Source: Collinsella aerofaciens
Lineage (GTDB): Bacteria > Actinomycetota > Coriobacteriia > Coriobacteriales > Coriobacteriaceae
Direction: 5' to 3'
Assembly (NCBI RefSeq): GCF_018785245.1
Contig: NZ_WQPL01000017.1
Span: 1 to 50,173, forward strand
DNA length: 50,173 bases
Made by a program: the position numbers and the translations under genes. This document shows positions 8,122 through 17,379 of the stretch, piece after piece. The notes under the pieces were generated by a model. It was not told where the DNA came from, did no database searches, and saw only the letters and a program-made list of their open reading frames with translations. Numbering within the stretch: position 1 is the stretch's first letter; each line of letters opens with the position of its first letter.

Positions 8122-9558
8122 ATGAATCAGGTGGAGCAGAGCGTCGCTGAGTATGTCGACGAGGTCTGGGAGGATGTCGTCGCTGATATCGAGCAGCTGG
8201 TGAGCTATCCTTCCGTGGCAGTTTCTGCCGATGCGGAGCCCGGTGTGCCGTTTGGCCGCCCGGTCCGTGACGCGCTCGATTGCGCGCTCGGCATCGCGCA
8301 GAAGCTCGGCTATCAGACGAGCGACGACGAGGGCTATGCGGGAATCGCCGATATCCCGGGCCGCGGCGACAAGCAGCTCGCGACTATCTGCCACGTGGAC
8401 GTGGTTCCCGCCGGCCCCGGCTGGAATACCGACCCGTTTGCGATGGAGCGTCGCGAGGGCTGGCTGCTCGGCCGCGGCGTGATCGACGACAAGGGCCCGG
8501 CGGTGCTGTCGCTCTACGCCGGCGCGTACCTGCTCAAGCACGGCATTGTGCCGCGCTATACCTTCCGTGCGCTGCTGGGCTGCGATGAGGAAGTGGGCAT
8601 GTCCGACGTTCACCATTATCTGGAGAACCACGCGAACCCCGAGTTTCTGTTTACGCCCGATGCCGAGTTCCCGGTCTGCAATGCCGAGAAGGGCCAGTTT
8701 GGGGCGACGTTTGTGAGTCCCAAGATCGACGGCGGACGCATCGTATCGTGGAGCGGTGCCGAGGCGAGCAACGCCATTCCGTCGCAGTCTATCTGCGAGC
8801 TTGCGATTGCCGCCGATGAGCTGCCGGCACCCGCTGAGAATGCCGACCGCCTGGAGATCACCGCACTCGATAACGGGCATGCGCAGATTTTCGCCCACGG
8901 CATTGGCGGTCATGCCTCGATGCCCGAGGGAACGATCAATGCCGTCGGCCTGATCGTGGCGTATCTGCGTGAGGCCGAGGACGCGTTTGGTGCGCGCGAC
9001 GAGCGCCTGCTGACGCCTGCCGAGCACGAGTTTGTCAAGTTCCTGGCCTTTGTGCATGCGGATGCCTATGGCCGCGGCCTGGGTATCGATGCGACGAGTC
9101 CGGCGTTTGGCCCGCTCACCTGCAACCCCAGCGTCATCCACGTGGTGGATGGCTACATTGAGCAGGTCATCGACGTGCGCTTCCCCGATAGCACCAGTGC
9201 CGATACCATCTGCGAGCAGCTCGAGCCGCTCGTGGGCCGCTTTGACGTGACGTGTCGTGTGGGTCGTGCAAAGGTGCCGTTCTCGGTGTCTGCCGACGAT
9301 CCGGCCGTGAAGGCGCTTATCGATACCTATAACGAGTTTACGGGCAAGCATGCCGAGCCCTTTGCCATGGGCGGCGGCACGTACGCGCGCAACTTTGCCC
9401 GCGCCGTATCGTTTGGCCCCGAGGAGACCGGCCTGGAGCTGCCCGCATGGGGCGGCCAGATGCACGGCCCCAACGAGTGCGCCAACGAAGAACAGCTTAA
9501 GCAAGCGCTCAAGATTTACATCGTGGCAATCCTGCGCTTGAACGAACTCGAACTATAG
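8122..9558 (+). CDS. M20-family dipeptidase (PepV/Sapep-like)
   Basis: 478 residues, matching the PepV/Sapep branch, which has a large lid domain and two metals. Metal-site motifs: ICHVDVVPAG with H91 and D93, GRGVIDDKGP with the bridging Asp near 122, DEEVG with the catalytic Glu near 156, TPDAEFP, and C-terminal MHGPNE. It probably cleaves dipeptides released by peptide uptake in the cytoplasm. The start follows AAGGAGG; the upstream in-frame extension overlaps the previous gene and is not real. The last base of its stop codon is the first base of a composite structured repeat hairpin. Confidence 0.93.
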   Translation: MNQVEQSVAEYVDEVWEDVVADIEQLVSYPSVAVSADAEPGVPFGRPVRDALDCALGIAQKLGYQTSDDEGYAGIADIPGRGDKQLATICHVDVVPAGPGWNTDPFAMERREGWLLGRGVIDDKGPAVLSLYAGAYLLKHGIVPRYTFRALLGCDEEVGMSDVHHYLENHANPEFLFTPDAEFPVCNAEKGQFGATFVSPKIDGGRIVSWSGAEASNAIPSQSICELAIAADELPAPAENADRLEITALDNGHAQIFAHGIGGHASMPEGTINAVGLIVAYLREAEDAFGARDERLLTPAEHEFVKFLAFVHADAYGRGLGIDATSPAFGPLTCNPSVIHVVDGYIEQVIDVRFPDSTSADTICEQLEPLVGRFDVTCRVGRAKVPFSVSADDPAVKALIDTYNEFTGKHAEPFAMGGGTYARNFARAVSFGPEETGLELPAWGGQMHGPNECANEEQLKQALKIYIVAILRLNELEL

Positions 9559-9765
9559 TTACGCGGTTTTACCAAACCGCGTAACCAGTCGACGCTACAA
9601 GCCCGCCAGAGCGGCAATCTGCCTTTCAACTTCGGTGGCATGATCAAAAGATCAATGCCACCTTGTTTCAAGGCACCTTGCTCGCTCTGGCGGGCTTTCG
9701 CTGTCGTCGCCAAAACATCGGCGTTGCTGGGGTAGTCATTGGGGACGTTCTAAAATGACTAGTCA
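9558..9765 (+). repeat. Composite structured intergenic element, copy B
   Basis: Same architecture as the copy at 3037. A 12-bp hairpin GTTACGCGGTTT, loop TACC (9558-9585), starts on the last base of the dipeptidase stop codon. It is followed by a 15-bp perfect outer stem (9599-9613 with 9683-9697), a bulged T (9682), GCAA/TTGC, and an apical GGTGGCAT/ATGCCACC stem with a bulged A (9654) and GATC-AAAA-GATC. Flanks tcgacgct and tcgctgtcgtcgcca match copy A. Relative to copy A the stems differ by paired substitutions. Confidence 0.85.
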
Positions 9766-9789
9766 AACAAGAACGTCCCCAATGACTAC
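9732..9789. repeat. GGGGAC-core inverted repeat
   Basis: Perfect 20-bp arms GTAGTCATTGGGGACGTTCT (9732-9751) and its complement (9770-9789), with an 18-base loop holding tgactagtca. It is fused to the 3' end of composite element copy B, as the corresponding unit is at copy A. The remaining 200 bases to pstS contain no gene and no promoter I can call. Confidence 0.8.
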
Positions 9790-9990
9790 TTTGCTCTGGT
9801 GTAAAAGGTGCGCCATGTTCGGCGCTGGATTGTTATCCGTTTGTAAAGGCTGGGCAGAGCTTGCGGTAAGGGTCTATCAATAGCCCGTAAGAAACCGCAG
9901 TTGGCGCGGGCACTGCCCGATCGAGGCCGTATCTTTCCAAACAGCAAAGCGGGCAGGGTGCCCGCGATTCGCATGTATGAAAGGAAGATC

Positions 9991-10929
9991 ATGCTCGATC
10001 AGGCTTATTCTCGTCGTCAGTTCCTCGGCCTTGCTGGTGGTCTTGCCAGCATCGTCGGTCTCGGTCTCGTTGGCTGCGGCGGCGCAGGCGCATCCGACGC
10101 CGCCGACAAGGGTAGCGCCGCTGCTGCCGAGTCCGTCTCCGGCGAGGTGACCTACGACGGTGCCTCCTCGTTCCAGGCTCTCGTCGAGGCCGCTGCCGAG
10201 AAGTTCATGGATGCCAACCCCGACGTCTCCGTCTCCGGCTCGGGCAACGGTTCGGGCAAAGGTCTGACCGCTGTTGCCGCCGGCACCGTCACCATCGGTA
10301 ACTCCGACGTCTTCGCCGAGACCAAGCTCGAGGCCGACCAGGTCAAGAACCTCGTCGACCACGAGGTCGCCGTCGTGGGCATGGGTCCCGTCGTCTCTAA
10401 GAACGTGAAGGTCGACGACCTGTCCCTCGAGCAGCTCAAGGGCATCTTCTCCGGCCAGATCACCAACTGGAAGGAGGTCGGCGGCGACGACGCCAAGATC
10501 GTCGTTCTCAACCGCAAGGCCGGTTCCGGTACCCGCGCCACCTTCGAGGCTGCCGTCTTTGGCGACGAGGCCGTCGACTTTAAGGGCGACGCCGAGCTCG
10601 ACAAGTCCGGCGATGTCCAGACTCAGATGGGCAGTACCGACAACGCCATCTCCTACCTGGACTTCTCGCACTTCGATGACTCCAAGTTCAACGCCATCAA
10701 GGTCGAGGGTGTGGAGCCCAAGAGTGCAAACGTCACCGACGACTCCTTTAAGATCTGGGCTACCGAGCACATGTACTGCTCCAAGGACGCCGACGAGGCC
10801 ACCAAGGCCTTCCTGGAGTTCATGCTCTCCGACGACGTCCAGGGCAAGCTCGTCGAGGAGCAGGGCTTTATCCCCGTCTCTGCCATGAAGGTCGTCAAGG
10901 ACGCCAGCGGCAAGGTCTCCGCTAAATAA
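9991..10929 (+). CDS. pstS: Phosphate-binding lipoprotein of the Pst transporter
   Basis: 312 residues. The signal region has SRRQFLGLAGG (twin-arginine-like) followed by a lipobox LVGC with C29, so the mature protein is probably a membrane-anchored lipoprotein. The binding domain shows GSGNGSGKGL and the RKAGSGTRATFE phosphate-binding loop typical of PstS. It delivers phosphate to PstCA. I chose the ATG at 9991 because AAAGGAAG is just upstream; the longer in-frame start at 9901 has none. First gene of pstSCAB, 26 bases before pstC. I could not identify a Pho box upstream by eye. Confidence 0.95.
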   Translation: MLDQAYSRRQFLGLAGGLASIVGLGLVGCGGAGASDAADKGSAAAAESVSGEVTYDGASSFQALVEAAAEKFMDANPDVSVSGSGNGSGKGLTAVAAGTVTIGNSDVFAETKLEADQVKNLVDHEVAVVGMGPVVSKNVKVDDLSLEQLKGIFSGQITNWKEVGGDDAKIVVLNRKAGSGTRATFEAAVFGDEAVDFKGDAELDKSGDVQTQMGSTDNAISYLDFSHFDDSKFNAIKVEGVEPKSANVTDDSFKIWATEHMYCSKDADEATKAFLEFMLSDDVQGKLVEEQGFIPVSAMKVVKDASGKVSAK

Positions 10930-10955
10930 ATAATCGCCCCCCGGAAAGGTTTGCA

Positions 10956-11864
10956 ATGGCAAAACAGCTGCCAAAACGCGACCTTGAGAACGTGGGCCTG
11001 GGCGTCACGGGTGCGTGCGTTGCGCTCGTGACGCTTGTCGTTGCCGCGCTCATCTTTATGGTCGCCCAAAAGGGCCTCTCGGCTTTTCTCAAGGACGGCG
11101 TCTCGGTCGTCGAGTTCTTTACCGGCACCAAGTGGGACCTGGCCAACACGGCCGAAAACGGCCTACCTTATACCGGCGCCCTGCCCCTGATCGTCACCTC
11201 GTTTGCGGTCATGGTGCTCTCCACACTTATCGCGCTGCCCATCGCCATCGGCTCTGCCATCTTTGCGGTCGAGATCCAACCCAAATTTGGCTCCAAGGTC
11301 TTTCAACCGCTTATTGAGCTTTTGACCGGCATTCCCTCGGTCGTCTTTGGCCTGATTGGCTTTCACGTGGTCGTCGGCCTTATGAAGAGCGTTTTCCACG
11401 TGAGTACGGGTCTGGGCATCTTGCCCGGCGCCATCGTGCTGGCCGTCATGATCCTGCCGACTATGACCACGCTTTCGGTCGATGGCCTGCGTGCCGTGCC
11501 CGACAGCTACCGTCAGGGCTCGCTCGCGCTGGGCTACACCCGCTGGCAGACCATCTGGCACGTGGTGCTCAAGTCTGCCATGCCGTCGCTCATGACCGCG
11601 GTCATCCTTGGCATGACCCGCGCCTTTGGCGAGACGCTCGCCGTGCGCATGGTTATCGGCGGTATCGAGGCCATGCCGACGTCGCTGCTGTCGCCGGCGT
11701 CCACCATCACCACCACGCTCACCACGTCCATGGCGGTCTATGCCGAGGGCTCGGCCCAGGACGATGTTCTGTGGGCGCTCGGTCTGCTGCTGATGGGCAT
11801 GAGTCTCATCTTCATCCTGATCATCCACCTTATCGGCCGCAAGGGGGCGAAGGCTCGTGGCTAG
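10956..11864 (+). CDS. pstC: Phosphate ABC transporter permease PstC
   Basis: 302 residues with about six membrane helices. The coupling (EAA-like) region is SYRQGSLALGYTRWQTIWHV, followed by the C-terminal membrane helices with AFGETLAVRMVIGG, a conserved PstC stretch. It forms the membrane channel with PstA. The start follows GGAAAGG, and the stop overlaps the pstA start by eight bases, showing translational coupling. Confidence 0.95.
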   Translation: MAKQLPKRDLENVGLGVTGACVALVTLVVAALIFMVAQKGLSAFLKDGVSVVEFFTGTKWDLANTAENGLPYTGALPLIVTSFAVMVLSTLIALPIAIGSAIFAVEIQPKFGSKVFQPLIELLTGIPSVVFGLIGFHVVVGLMKSVFHVSTGLGILPGAIVLAVMILPTMTTLSVDGLRAVPDSYRQGSLALGYTRWQTIWHVVLKSAMPSLMTAVILGMTRAFGETLAVRMVIGGIEAMPTSLLSPASTITTTLTTSMAVYAEGSAQDDVLWALGLLLMGMSLIFILIIHLIGRKGAKARG

Positions 11865-12779
11865 CACGCGTATCCACATCGACGAGGCGAGGCTCGGGCG
11901 TGTCCAAAAGCAGGACCGCTTCGCCACGGGCGTGTTGACGGCGATCGTCGCCATCGTCATGCTCATCGTCGTCTCCATGGTGGCCTATATCCTGTTCGAG
12001 GGCATCTCGACGCTGTTCCAGCCGGGCTTTCTCACGGAGCCGTCGCGCGCCAACGGAACGCAGGGCGGCGTGCTCTACCAGCTATTCGACTCGTTCTACC
12101 TGCTGCTGATCACCCTGATCATCTCGGTGCCCATCAGCCTGGGTGGCGCAGTCTTTTTGGTTGAGTACGCACCCGACGGACCCGTCCGCGACATTGCCTC
12201 CACCGCCATCGAGACGCTGTCCTCGCTGCCTTCCATCGTTGTCGGCATGTTCGGTTTTCTGGTGTTCTCGGTGCAGCTGGGCTGGAAGTACTCCATCATC
12301 TCCGGCGCCGTCGCGCTCACCATGTTCAATATCCCCATTCTGGTGCGCGTGATCCAGCAGGCGCTCGAGGACGTGCCGCAGGCCCAGCGCGATGCGTGCC
12401 TGGCCATGGGCCTCACCCGCTGGGAGGCCACGCTGCACATCCTGATTCCCGAGGCCATGCCCGCTATCGTGACCGGCATCGTGCTTTCGGCCGGCCGCGT
12501 CTTTGGCGAGGCCGCGGCGCTGCTCTTTACCTCGGGCATGAGCTCGCCGGTTCGCCTCAACTTCTTGAGCCTTAACCTGTCGAGCCCTACTTGCGCCTGG
12601 AACGTGTTCCGCCCCGGTGAGTCGCTCGCCGTGCATATCTACAAGATCTATGGCGAAGGCAGCCCCGAGGCCCAGCAGATCGTTTGGGGTACCGCGGCAC
12701 TGCTGATGATTTGCGTGCTGCTGTTTAACGTAATCGCCCGCATTGTGGGCAAGCAACTGGCAAGGAAGATGACGGCCGA

Positions 12780-12783
<4 letters not shown>
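11857..12783 (+). CDS. pstA: Phosphate ABC transporter permease PstA
   Basis: 308 residues, GTG start at 11857 inside the end of pstC with AAGGGGGCGAAGG upstream. Six predicted membrane helices; the coupling motif QRDACLAMGLTRWEATLHI and GRVFGEAAALLFT are typical of PstA. It pairs with PstC in the membrane. Its TGA overlaps the ATG of pstB (ATGA), so the operon is tightly coupled. Confidence 0.95.
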
Positions 12784-13652
<869 letters not shown>

Positions 13653-13708
13653 TCCGGGACATGCTTGAGGCCCGCGGCGGCCACGGTTGCCGCGGGACTG
13701 ATTGGAGA

Positions 13709-13744
13709 GGCGGGTCATCTCTTGTGGGAGATGGCCCGCCTTTT
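13709..13744 (+). terminator. Intrinsic terminator of pstSCAB
   Basis: Arms GGCGGGTCATCTC and GAGATGGCCCGCC (13 bp with one G-T pair, 6-base loop) followed by TTTT. A second GC-rich hairpin (CCCGCGG/CCGCGGG, 13672-13696) precedes it. Confidence 0.85.
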
Positions 13745-13761
13745 GCTCTGCGACCGAAACG

Positions 13762-13796
13762 ACCACCACAAAGGGGACAGGCGCCTTCGTGGTGGT
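13762..13796. repeat. R1 palindromic repeat, copy 1
   Basis: Arms ACCACCACAAAGG and CCTTCGTGGTGGT with loop ggacaggcg; one right-arm base has drifted, giving one mismatch. It lies between the pst terminator and the ABC-F gene, 60 bases before that start codon. Confidence 0.9.
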
Positions 13797-13856
13797 TTGG
13801 GGTGGGGCTCGCTGCTATCATGGACAACGTTGAATTTCTAAGAAGGAGCAGGGCAT

Positions 13857-15716
13857 ATGGCGATTCTTTTGGGATGCGATTCCGTCAGCCTAGAGTTTCC
13901 CACCAAGCATATTTTCGATAGCGTGACGCTCGGCGTGGGCGAGGGCGACCGCATTGGTATTGTCGGCAAAAACGGCGACGGCAAGTCGACGCTGCTGAGC
14001 GTGCTCGCCGGCACGCTGGAGCCCGACGACGGCCGCGTGACGCACCGTCGCGGCACCACGATTGGTCTGCTCGGCCAAAAGGACCAGCTTGTCGACACCG
14101 ATACCGTGCATCATGCCGTTGTGGGCGACGCGCCTGAGTACGAGTGGGCGTCGAGCCCCCGCACGCGCCAGATTCTCGCCGGTCTTATTAGCGATGTGGC
14201 CTGGGAGGGCACGGTTGGCGAGCTTTCGGGCGGCCAGCGCCGTCGCGTGGACCTCGCGCGCCTGCTGATTGGTGACTACGACGTGCTCATGCTCGACGAG
14301 CCCACCAACCACCTGGACATGCGCACCATCAACTGGCTCGCGCGTCACCTTAAGGCCCGCTGGCAGCGCGGTCAGGGCGCCATGCTCGTGGTCACGCACG
14401 ACCGCTGGTTCTTGGACGAGGTCTGCACCAGCATGTGGGAGGTCCACGACGGCCAGGTCGATCCCTTCGAGGGCGGCTATTCGGCCTACATCCTGCAGCG
14501 CGTAGAGCGCGACCGTATGGCCGCGGTTACCGAGGAGCGCCGTCGCAACATGGCGCGCAAGGAGCTCGCGTGGCTGAGCCGCGGTGCCCAGGCTCGTTCC
14601 ACCAAGCCCAAGTTTCGCGTGGATGCCGCTCGTGAGCTGATCGCCGACGTGCCGCCCGTGCGTGACGAGCTGGAGCTCAAGCGCTTGGCCGTGAGCCGCT
14701 TGGGCAAGCAGGTTATCGATGTGGTCGACGTGGATGCCGGCTATGCCGATACCGACGGCGCGCCCAAGCAGGTGCTCACCGATGTGACCTGGCTCATTGG
14801 TGCGGGCGACCGCTATGGCCTTTTGGGCGAGAACGGCGCCGGTAAGTCGACGCTGCTCGACGTGATCCAGGGCAAGATTGAACCCACGCGCGGCCGCGTG
14901 AAGATTGGCCAGACAGTGCGCTTTGGCGTGCTGTCGCAGCAGCTCGAGGAGCTCAAGCCCTACATGGGCGACACGATCCGCGAGGTGCTCGGCAACTATA
15001 AGAAGTACTACGTCATCGACGGCAAGGAGACTTCGCCCGAGAAGCTCTGCGAGCGTCTGGGCTTTACGACGCAGCAGCTCTGGAGCCGCATCGGCGATCT
15101 TTCGGGCGGCCAGCGCCGTCGCCTGTCGCTGTTGCTGACGATTCTGGACGAGCCCAACGTGCTCATCCTGGACGAGCCGGGCAACGACCTGGATACCGAC
15201 ATGCTCGCGATTGTCGAGGACCTGCTGGACGGCTGGCCCGGCACGCTGATCCTGGTGACGCACGACCGCTTTTTGATGGAGCGCGTGACCGACCAGCAGT
15301 GGGCGCTGCTCGACGGCCACCTGACGCATATGCCCGGTGGCGTGGACCAGTACCTGCGCCTGTGCAACGCTACCGCCGAGGGCGAGCCCGTGGGCGCGCC
15401 GAGCGCCAAGACCGGCACGTTCGACACCGGTGCCGCGGCAGCTGCGGCCGAAAAGCCCAAGTCGAGCGGTCAGCCCAACGGCCTGTCCAACGCCGAGCGC
15501 CAGAAGCTCCGCCGCGAGGTGAGTTCGCTCGAGCGCAAGATGGAGACGCAGCGCACCCGCGTTGAGGAGGCCGAGGCAGCAATGGCCCAAGTCGATCCCA
15601 CCAACTACACGGCGCTCGGCGAGCAGCAGGCAAAGATCGACGAGGCTCACGCTGCCATGGACGAGCTGGAGATGGCGTGGCTCGAGGCGAGCGAAAAGCT
15701 CGAGGGCGAGGAGTAG
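13857..15716 (+). CDS. ABC-F family ATPase (Uup-like)
   Basis: 619 residues with two ABC domains and no membrane segments. Domain 1: Walker A GKNGDGKST, signature LSGGQRRR, Walker B with DEPTNHLD. Domain 2: Walker A GENGAGKST, signature LSGGQRRR, Walker B ending DEPGNDLD, where the usual Thr of PTNDLD is Gly. A C-terminal coiled coil of about 75 residues (from about 540) is the CTD seen in Uup. ABC-F proteins act on the ribosome; some give antibiotic resistance, but housekeeping Uup/EttA types are more likely here. The start follows AAGGAG. The HAD gene starts seven bases after the stop, so they form an operon. Confidence 0.93.
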   Translation: MAILLGCDSVSLEFPTKHIFDSVTLGVGEGDRIGIVGKNGDGKSTLLSVLAGTLEPDDGRVTHRRGTTIGLLGQKDQLVDTDTVHHAVVGDAPEYEWASSPRTRQILAGLISDVAWEGTVGELSGGQRRRVDLARLLIGDYDVLMLDEPTNHLDMRTINWLARHLKARWQRGQGAMLVVTHDRWFLDEVCTSMWEVHDGQVDPFEGGYSAYILQRVERDRMAAVTEERRRNMARKELAWLSRGAQARSTKPKFRVDAARELIADVPPVRDELELKRLAVSRLGKQVIDVVDVDAGYADTDGAPKQVLTDVTWLIGAGDRYGLLGENGAGKSTLLDVIQGKIEPTRGRVKIGQTVRFGVLSQQLEELKPYMGDTIREVLGNYKKYYVIDGKETSPEKLCERLGFTTQQLWSRIGDLSGGQRRRLSLLLTILDEPNVLILDEPGNDLDTDMLAIVEDLLDGWPGTLILVTHDRFLMERVTDQQWALLDGHLTHMPGGVDQYLRLCNATAEGEPVGAPSAKTGTFDTGAAAAAAEKPKSSGQPNGLSNAERQKLRREVSSLERKMETQRTRVEEAEAAMAQVDPTNYTALGEQQAKIDEAHAAMDELEMAWLEASEKLEGEE

Positions 15717-15722
15717 ACGAGG

Positions 15723-16493
15723 ATGATCAAAGCCGCGTTTTTCGATATCGACGGCACGCTGCTGAGCTTTAAGACCCACCGGATTCCGGCGTCGGCGCAG
15801 CAGGTGCTCGACAGCTTTCGCGAGCAGGGGATTGCGTGCGTAATTGCCACGGGTCGCCCGACCTACCAGATACCGGACTGGCTGTTCGACCTGGGTTGGG
15901 ATGCGTACATTACGCTCTCGGGTCAGCACTGCTTTGATGCCGAGGGGGTTTACCGCAGCTGTCCGATCGATCCGGACGACGTTGCGGTGATCGTGGACCA
16001 GGTGGCGCAGGGGCGCTACGACTCGCTGTGCATGCAGGGCGAGAACTCGTTTGTGAACCGCCTGTCCGAGCGCGTGGTGACGGCTGGCAGCAACGCGGGA
16101 ATCGTCTACCACGAGGAGCCGTTTGAGCACGCCTTTGACGCACCGGTCTACCAGTTCTGCGCCTTTGTGGACCCGGCCGACGAGCATGTCGTGACCGATG
16201 CCGTGTCGCATTCGCTCACCACGCGCTGGTGCGACCTGTTCTGCGACATTATTCCCGCTAACGGCGGCAAGGACCTGGGTGTGGCGGCGACGCTGGAGCG
16301 CCTGGATATCGACGCGAGCGAGGCGATCGCCTTTGGCGACGGCGAGAACGACCTATCGATGTTTTCCGCCGTGGGCACGAGCGTAGCCATGGGTAACGCA
16401 CAGGGCACGGTGAAAGCTGCGGCGACCTATGTGACGACCGCCGTGGACGACGACGGGATCTACAACGCCGCGAAGCACTTTGGACTGTTATAG
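15723..16493 (+). CDS. Cof-type HAD-IIB hydrolase
   Basis: 256 residues. Motif I is FFDIDGTLLSF, the motif II region is ATGRPTYQIP, the lysine in GGKDLG and motif IV FGDGENDLSMF are typical of Cof/YbiV-like sugar-phosphate or cofactor phosphatases. The C2 cap lies between motifs II and III. The start at 15723 follows GAGGAG/ACGAGG and is coupled to the ABC-F gene. Substrate unknown. Confidence 0.92.
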   Translation: MIKAAFFDIDGTLLSFKTHRIPASAQQVLDSFREQGIACVIATGRPTYQIPDWLFDLGWDAYITLSGQHCFDAEGVYRSCPIDPDDVAVIVDQVAQGRYDSLCMQGENSFVNRLSERVVTAGSNAGIVYHEEPFEHAFDAPVYQFCAFVDPADEHVVTDAVSHSLTTRWCDLFCDIIPANGGKDLGVAATLERLDIDASEAIAFGDGENDLSMFSAVGTSVAMGNAQGTVKAAATYVTTAVDDDGIYNAAKHFGLL

Positions 16494-16500
16494 CTGCGGC

Positions 16501-16552
16501 TCGGCACTTAGGGACGTTCCTTTTCTGCCGGCGGCTGGGGACACTCCTTGCG
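16501..16552. repeat. GGGGAC-core repeat unit
   Basis: Contains cggcacttagggacgttcctt, then tgccggcggctggggacactcctt, matching words of the units at 116 and 40964. It lies eight bases after the HAD stop codon. Confidence 0.7.
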
Positions 16553-16636
16553 CGTTGTGTATCGTGTCGCCTTGCCTGACCCGTACATTTTGTGAAACAC
16601 GGTTAACTTTTTAAACAACGTAGTAAGACATGGGCA

Positions 16637-16667
16637 ACTTTTGCGGTAAAGTAAATCAGGCAAAAGT
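16637..16667. promoter_or_regulatory. Inverted repeat upstream of the DtxR-type gene
   Basis: ACTTTTGC (16637-16644) and GCAAAAGT (16660-16667) with a 15-base AT-rich spacer, 40 bases before the start codon. It could be the operator for autoregulation; it does not closely match the DtxR or MntR consensus I know. Confidence 0.4.
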
Positions 16668-16706
16668 ATCCAAAGGCTAACTAGAAGCCATCGCGAAAGG
16701 CGGCCC

Positions 16707-17096
16707 ATGGCCCTACGTGAATCCGGAGAAGACTATCTCGAATCGATCTATGTGCTCTCGGAGCGCCAGGGCATCGTTCGGTCGATTGACGTTGCCGAAT
16801 ACCTGGGCGTAACCAAGGCAAGCGTCTCTAAAGCCATGGCGGCCTTGGAGAGCAACGGCTACGTGGAGATGGGCAAACGCGATGTGCATCTGACGGAACG
16901 CGGTCTTGAGGTTGCCCGCCAAATGTGGGAGCGCCATTGCTTTTTTGTAGGGCTGCTCGAGGACGCAGGCGTAGCGCCTGAGGTTGCCTCGCAAGAGGGC
17001 TGCCACATGGAGCATTGCCTGAGCGAGGAGAGCTTTGAGAAGCTAAGGTCGATGCTGGGGAGGGATGGTGCTTCGGCGCCAACAACGACCGACTAG
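16707..17096 (+). CDS. DtxR/MntR-family metal-dependent repressor
   Basis: 129 residues: an N-terminal winged helix (recognition region VTKASVSKAMAALESNGY) and a short dimerisation domain without the SH3-like C-terminal domain, so MntR-like in length. Likely metal ligands by position are D9, E12, H77, C99, E102 and H103. The Asp at 9 matches Mn-type MntR, but the Cys at 99 matches the Fe-type DtxR/IdeR site, so the metal is uncertain. It likely controls uptake or export of Mn or Fe; the putative Mn exporter at 23182 is one possible target. The start follows AAAGGCGG. The downstream 283 bases hold hairpins only. Confidence 0.88.
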   Translation: MALRESGEDYLESIYVLSERQGIVRSIDVAEYLGVTKASVSKAMAALESNGYVEMGKRDVHLTERGLEVARQMWERHCFFVGLLEDAGVAPEVASQEGCHMEHCLSEESFEKLRSMLGRDGASAPTTTD

Positions 17097-17234
17097 CGTT
17101 CCCGCAGCGGCGCGCCTCCCGCGCCAAAGGCGCGGGACAGCGACCGGGACCAGTAGCCCTACCAACTAAGTCCAACTCAGACAAGGAACCCCGCCAGCAA
17201 GCGATGCCCAAGAACCACCAGCAACGTCACCGCA

Positions 17235-17363
17235 GGCCGGGGCCGGGCTTGGTTTTGAAAACATTCCGCAGACCAGAAGTGCCCCCGTTCGTAGCTCCGA
17301 AGGAGCAGAACGGGGGCACTTCATTGGTCGAGGACGTTTTCAAAACCAAGCCCGGCCCCGGCC
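17235..17363. repeat. 129-bp near-perfect palindrome
   Basis: Outer arms of 28 bp match perfectly (17235-17262 with 17336-17363; they begin GGCCGGGGCC and end TTTTGAAAAC). Inside are GACCA/TGGTC, a 14-bp stem AAGTGCCCCCGTTC/GAACGGGGGCACTT (17277-17290 with 17308-17321) and an apical GCTCC/GGAGC. It separates two convergent genes and could end both transcripts. Length and symmetry exceed a normal terminator and suggest a MITE- or REP-like element. Confidence 0.85.
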
Positions 17364-17379
17364 GGAGGGACTACGGACG

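Noticed and set aside
13890-16211. 773-codon minus-strand open frame
   Set aside because: Antisense to the ABC-F and HAD genes, whose motifs are unmistakable; long antisense frames are expected at this GC.
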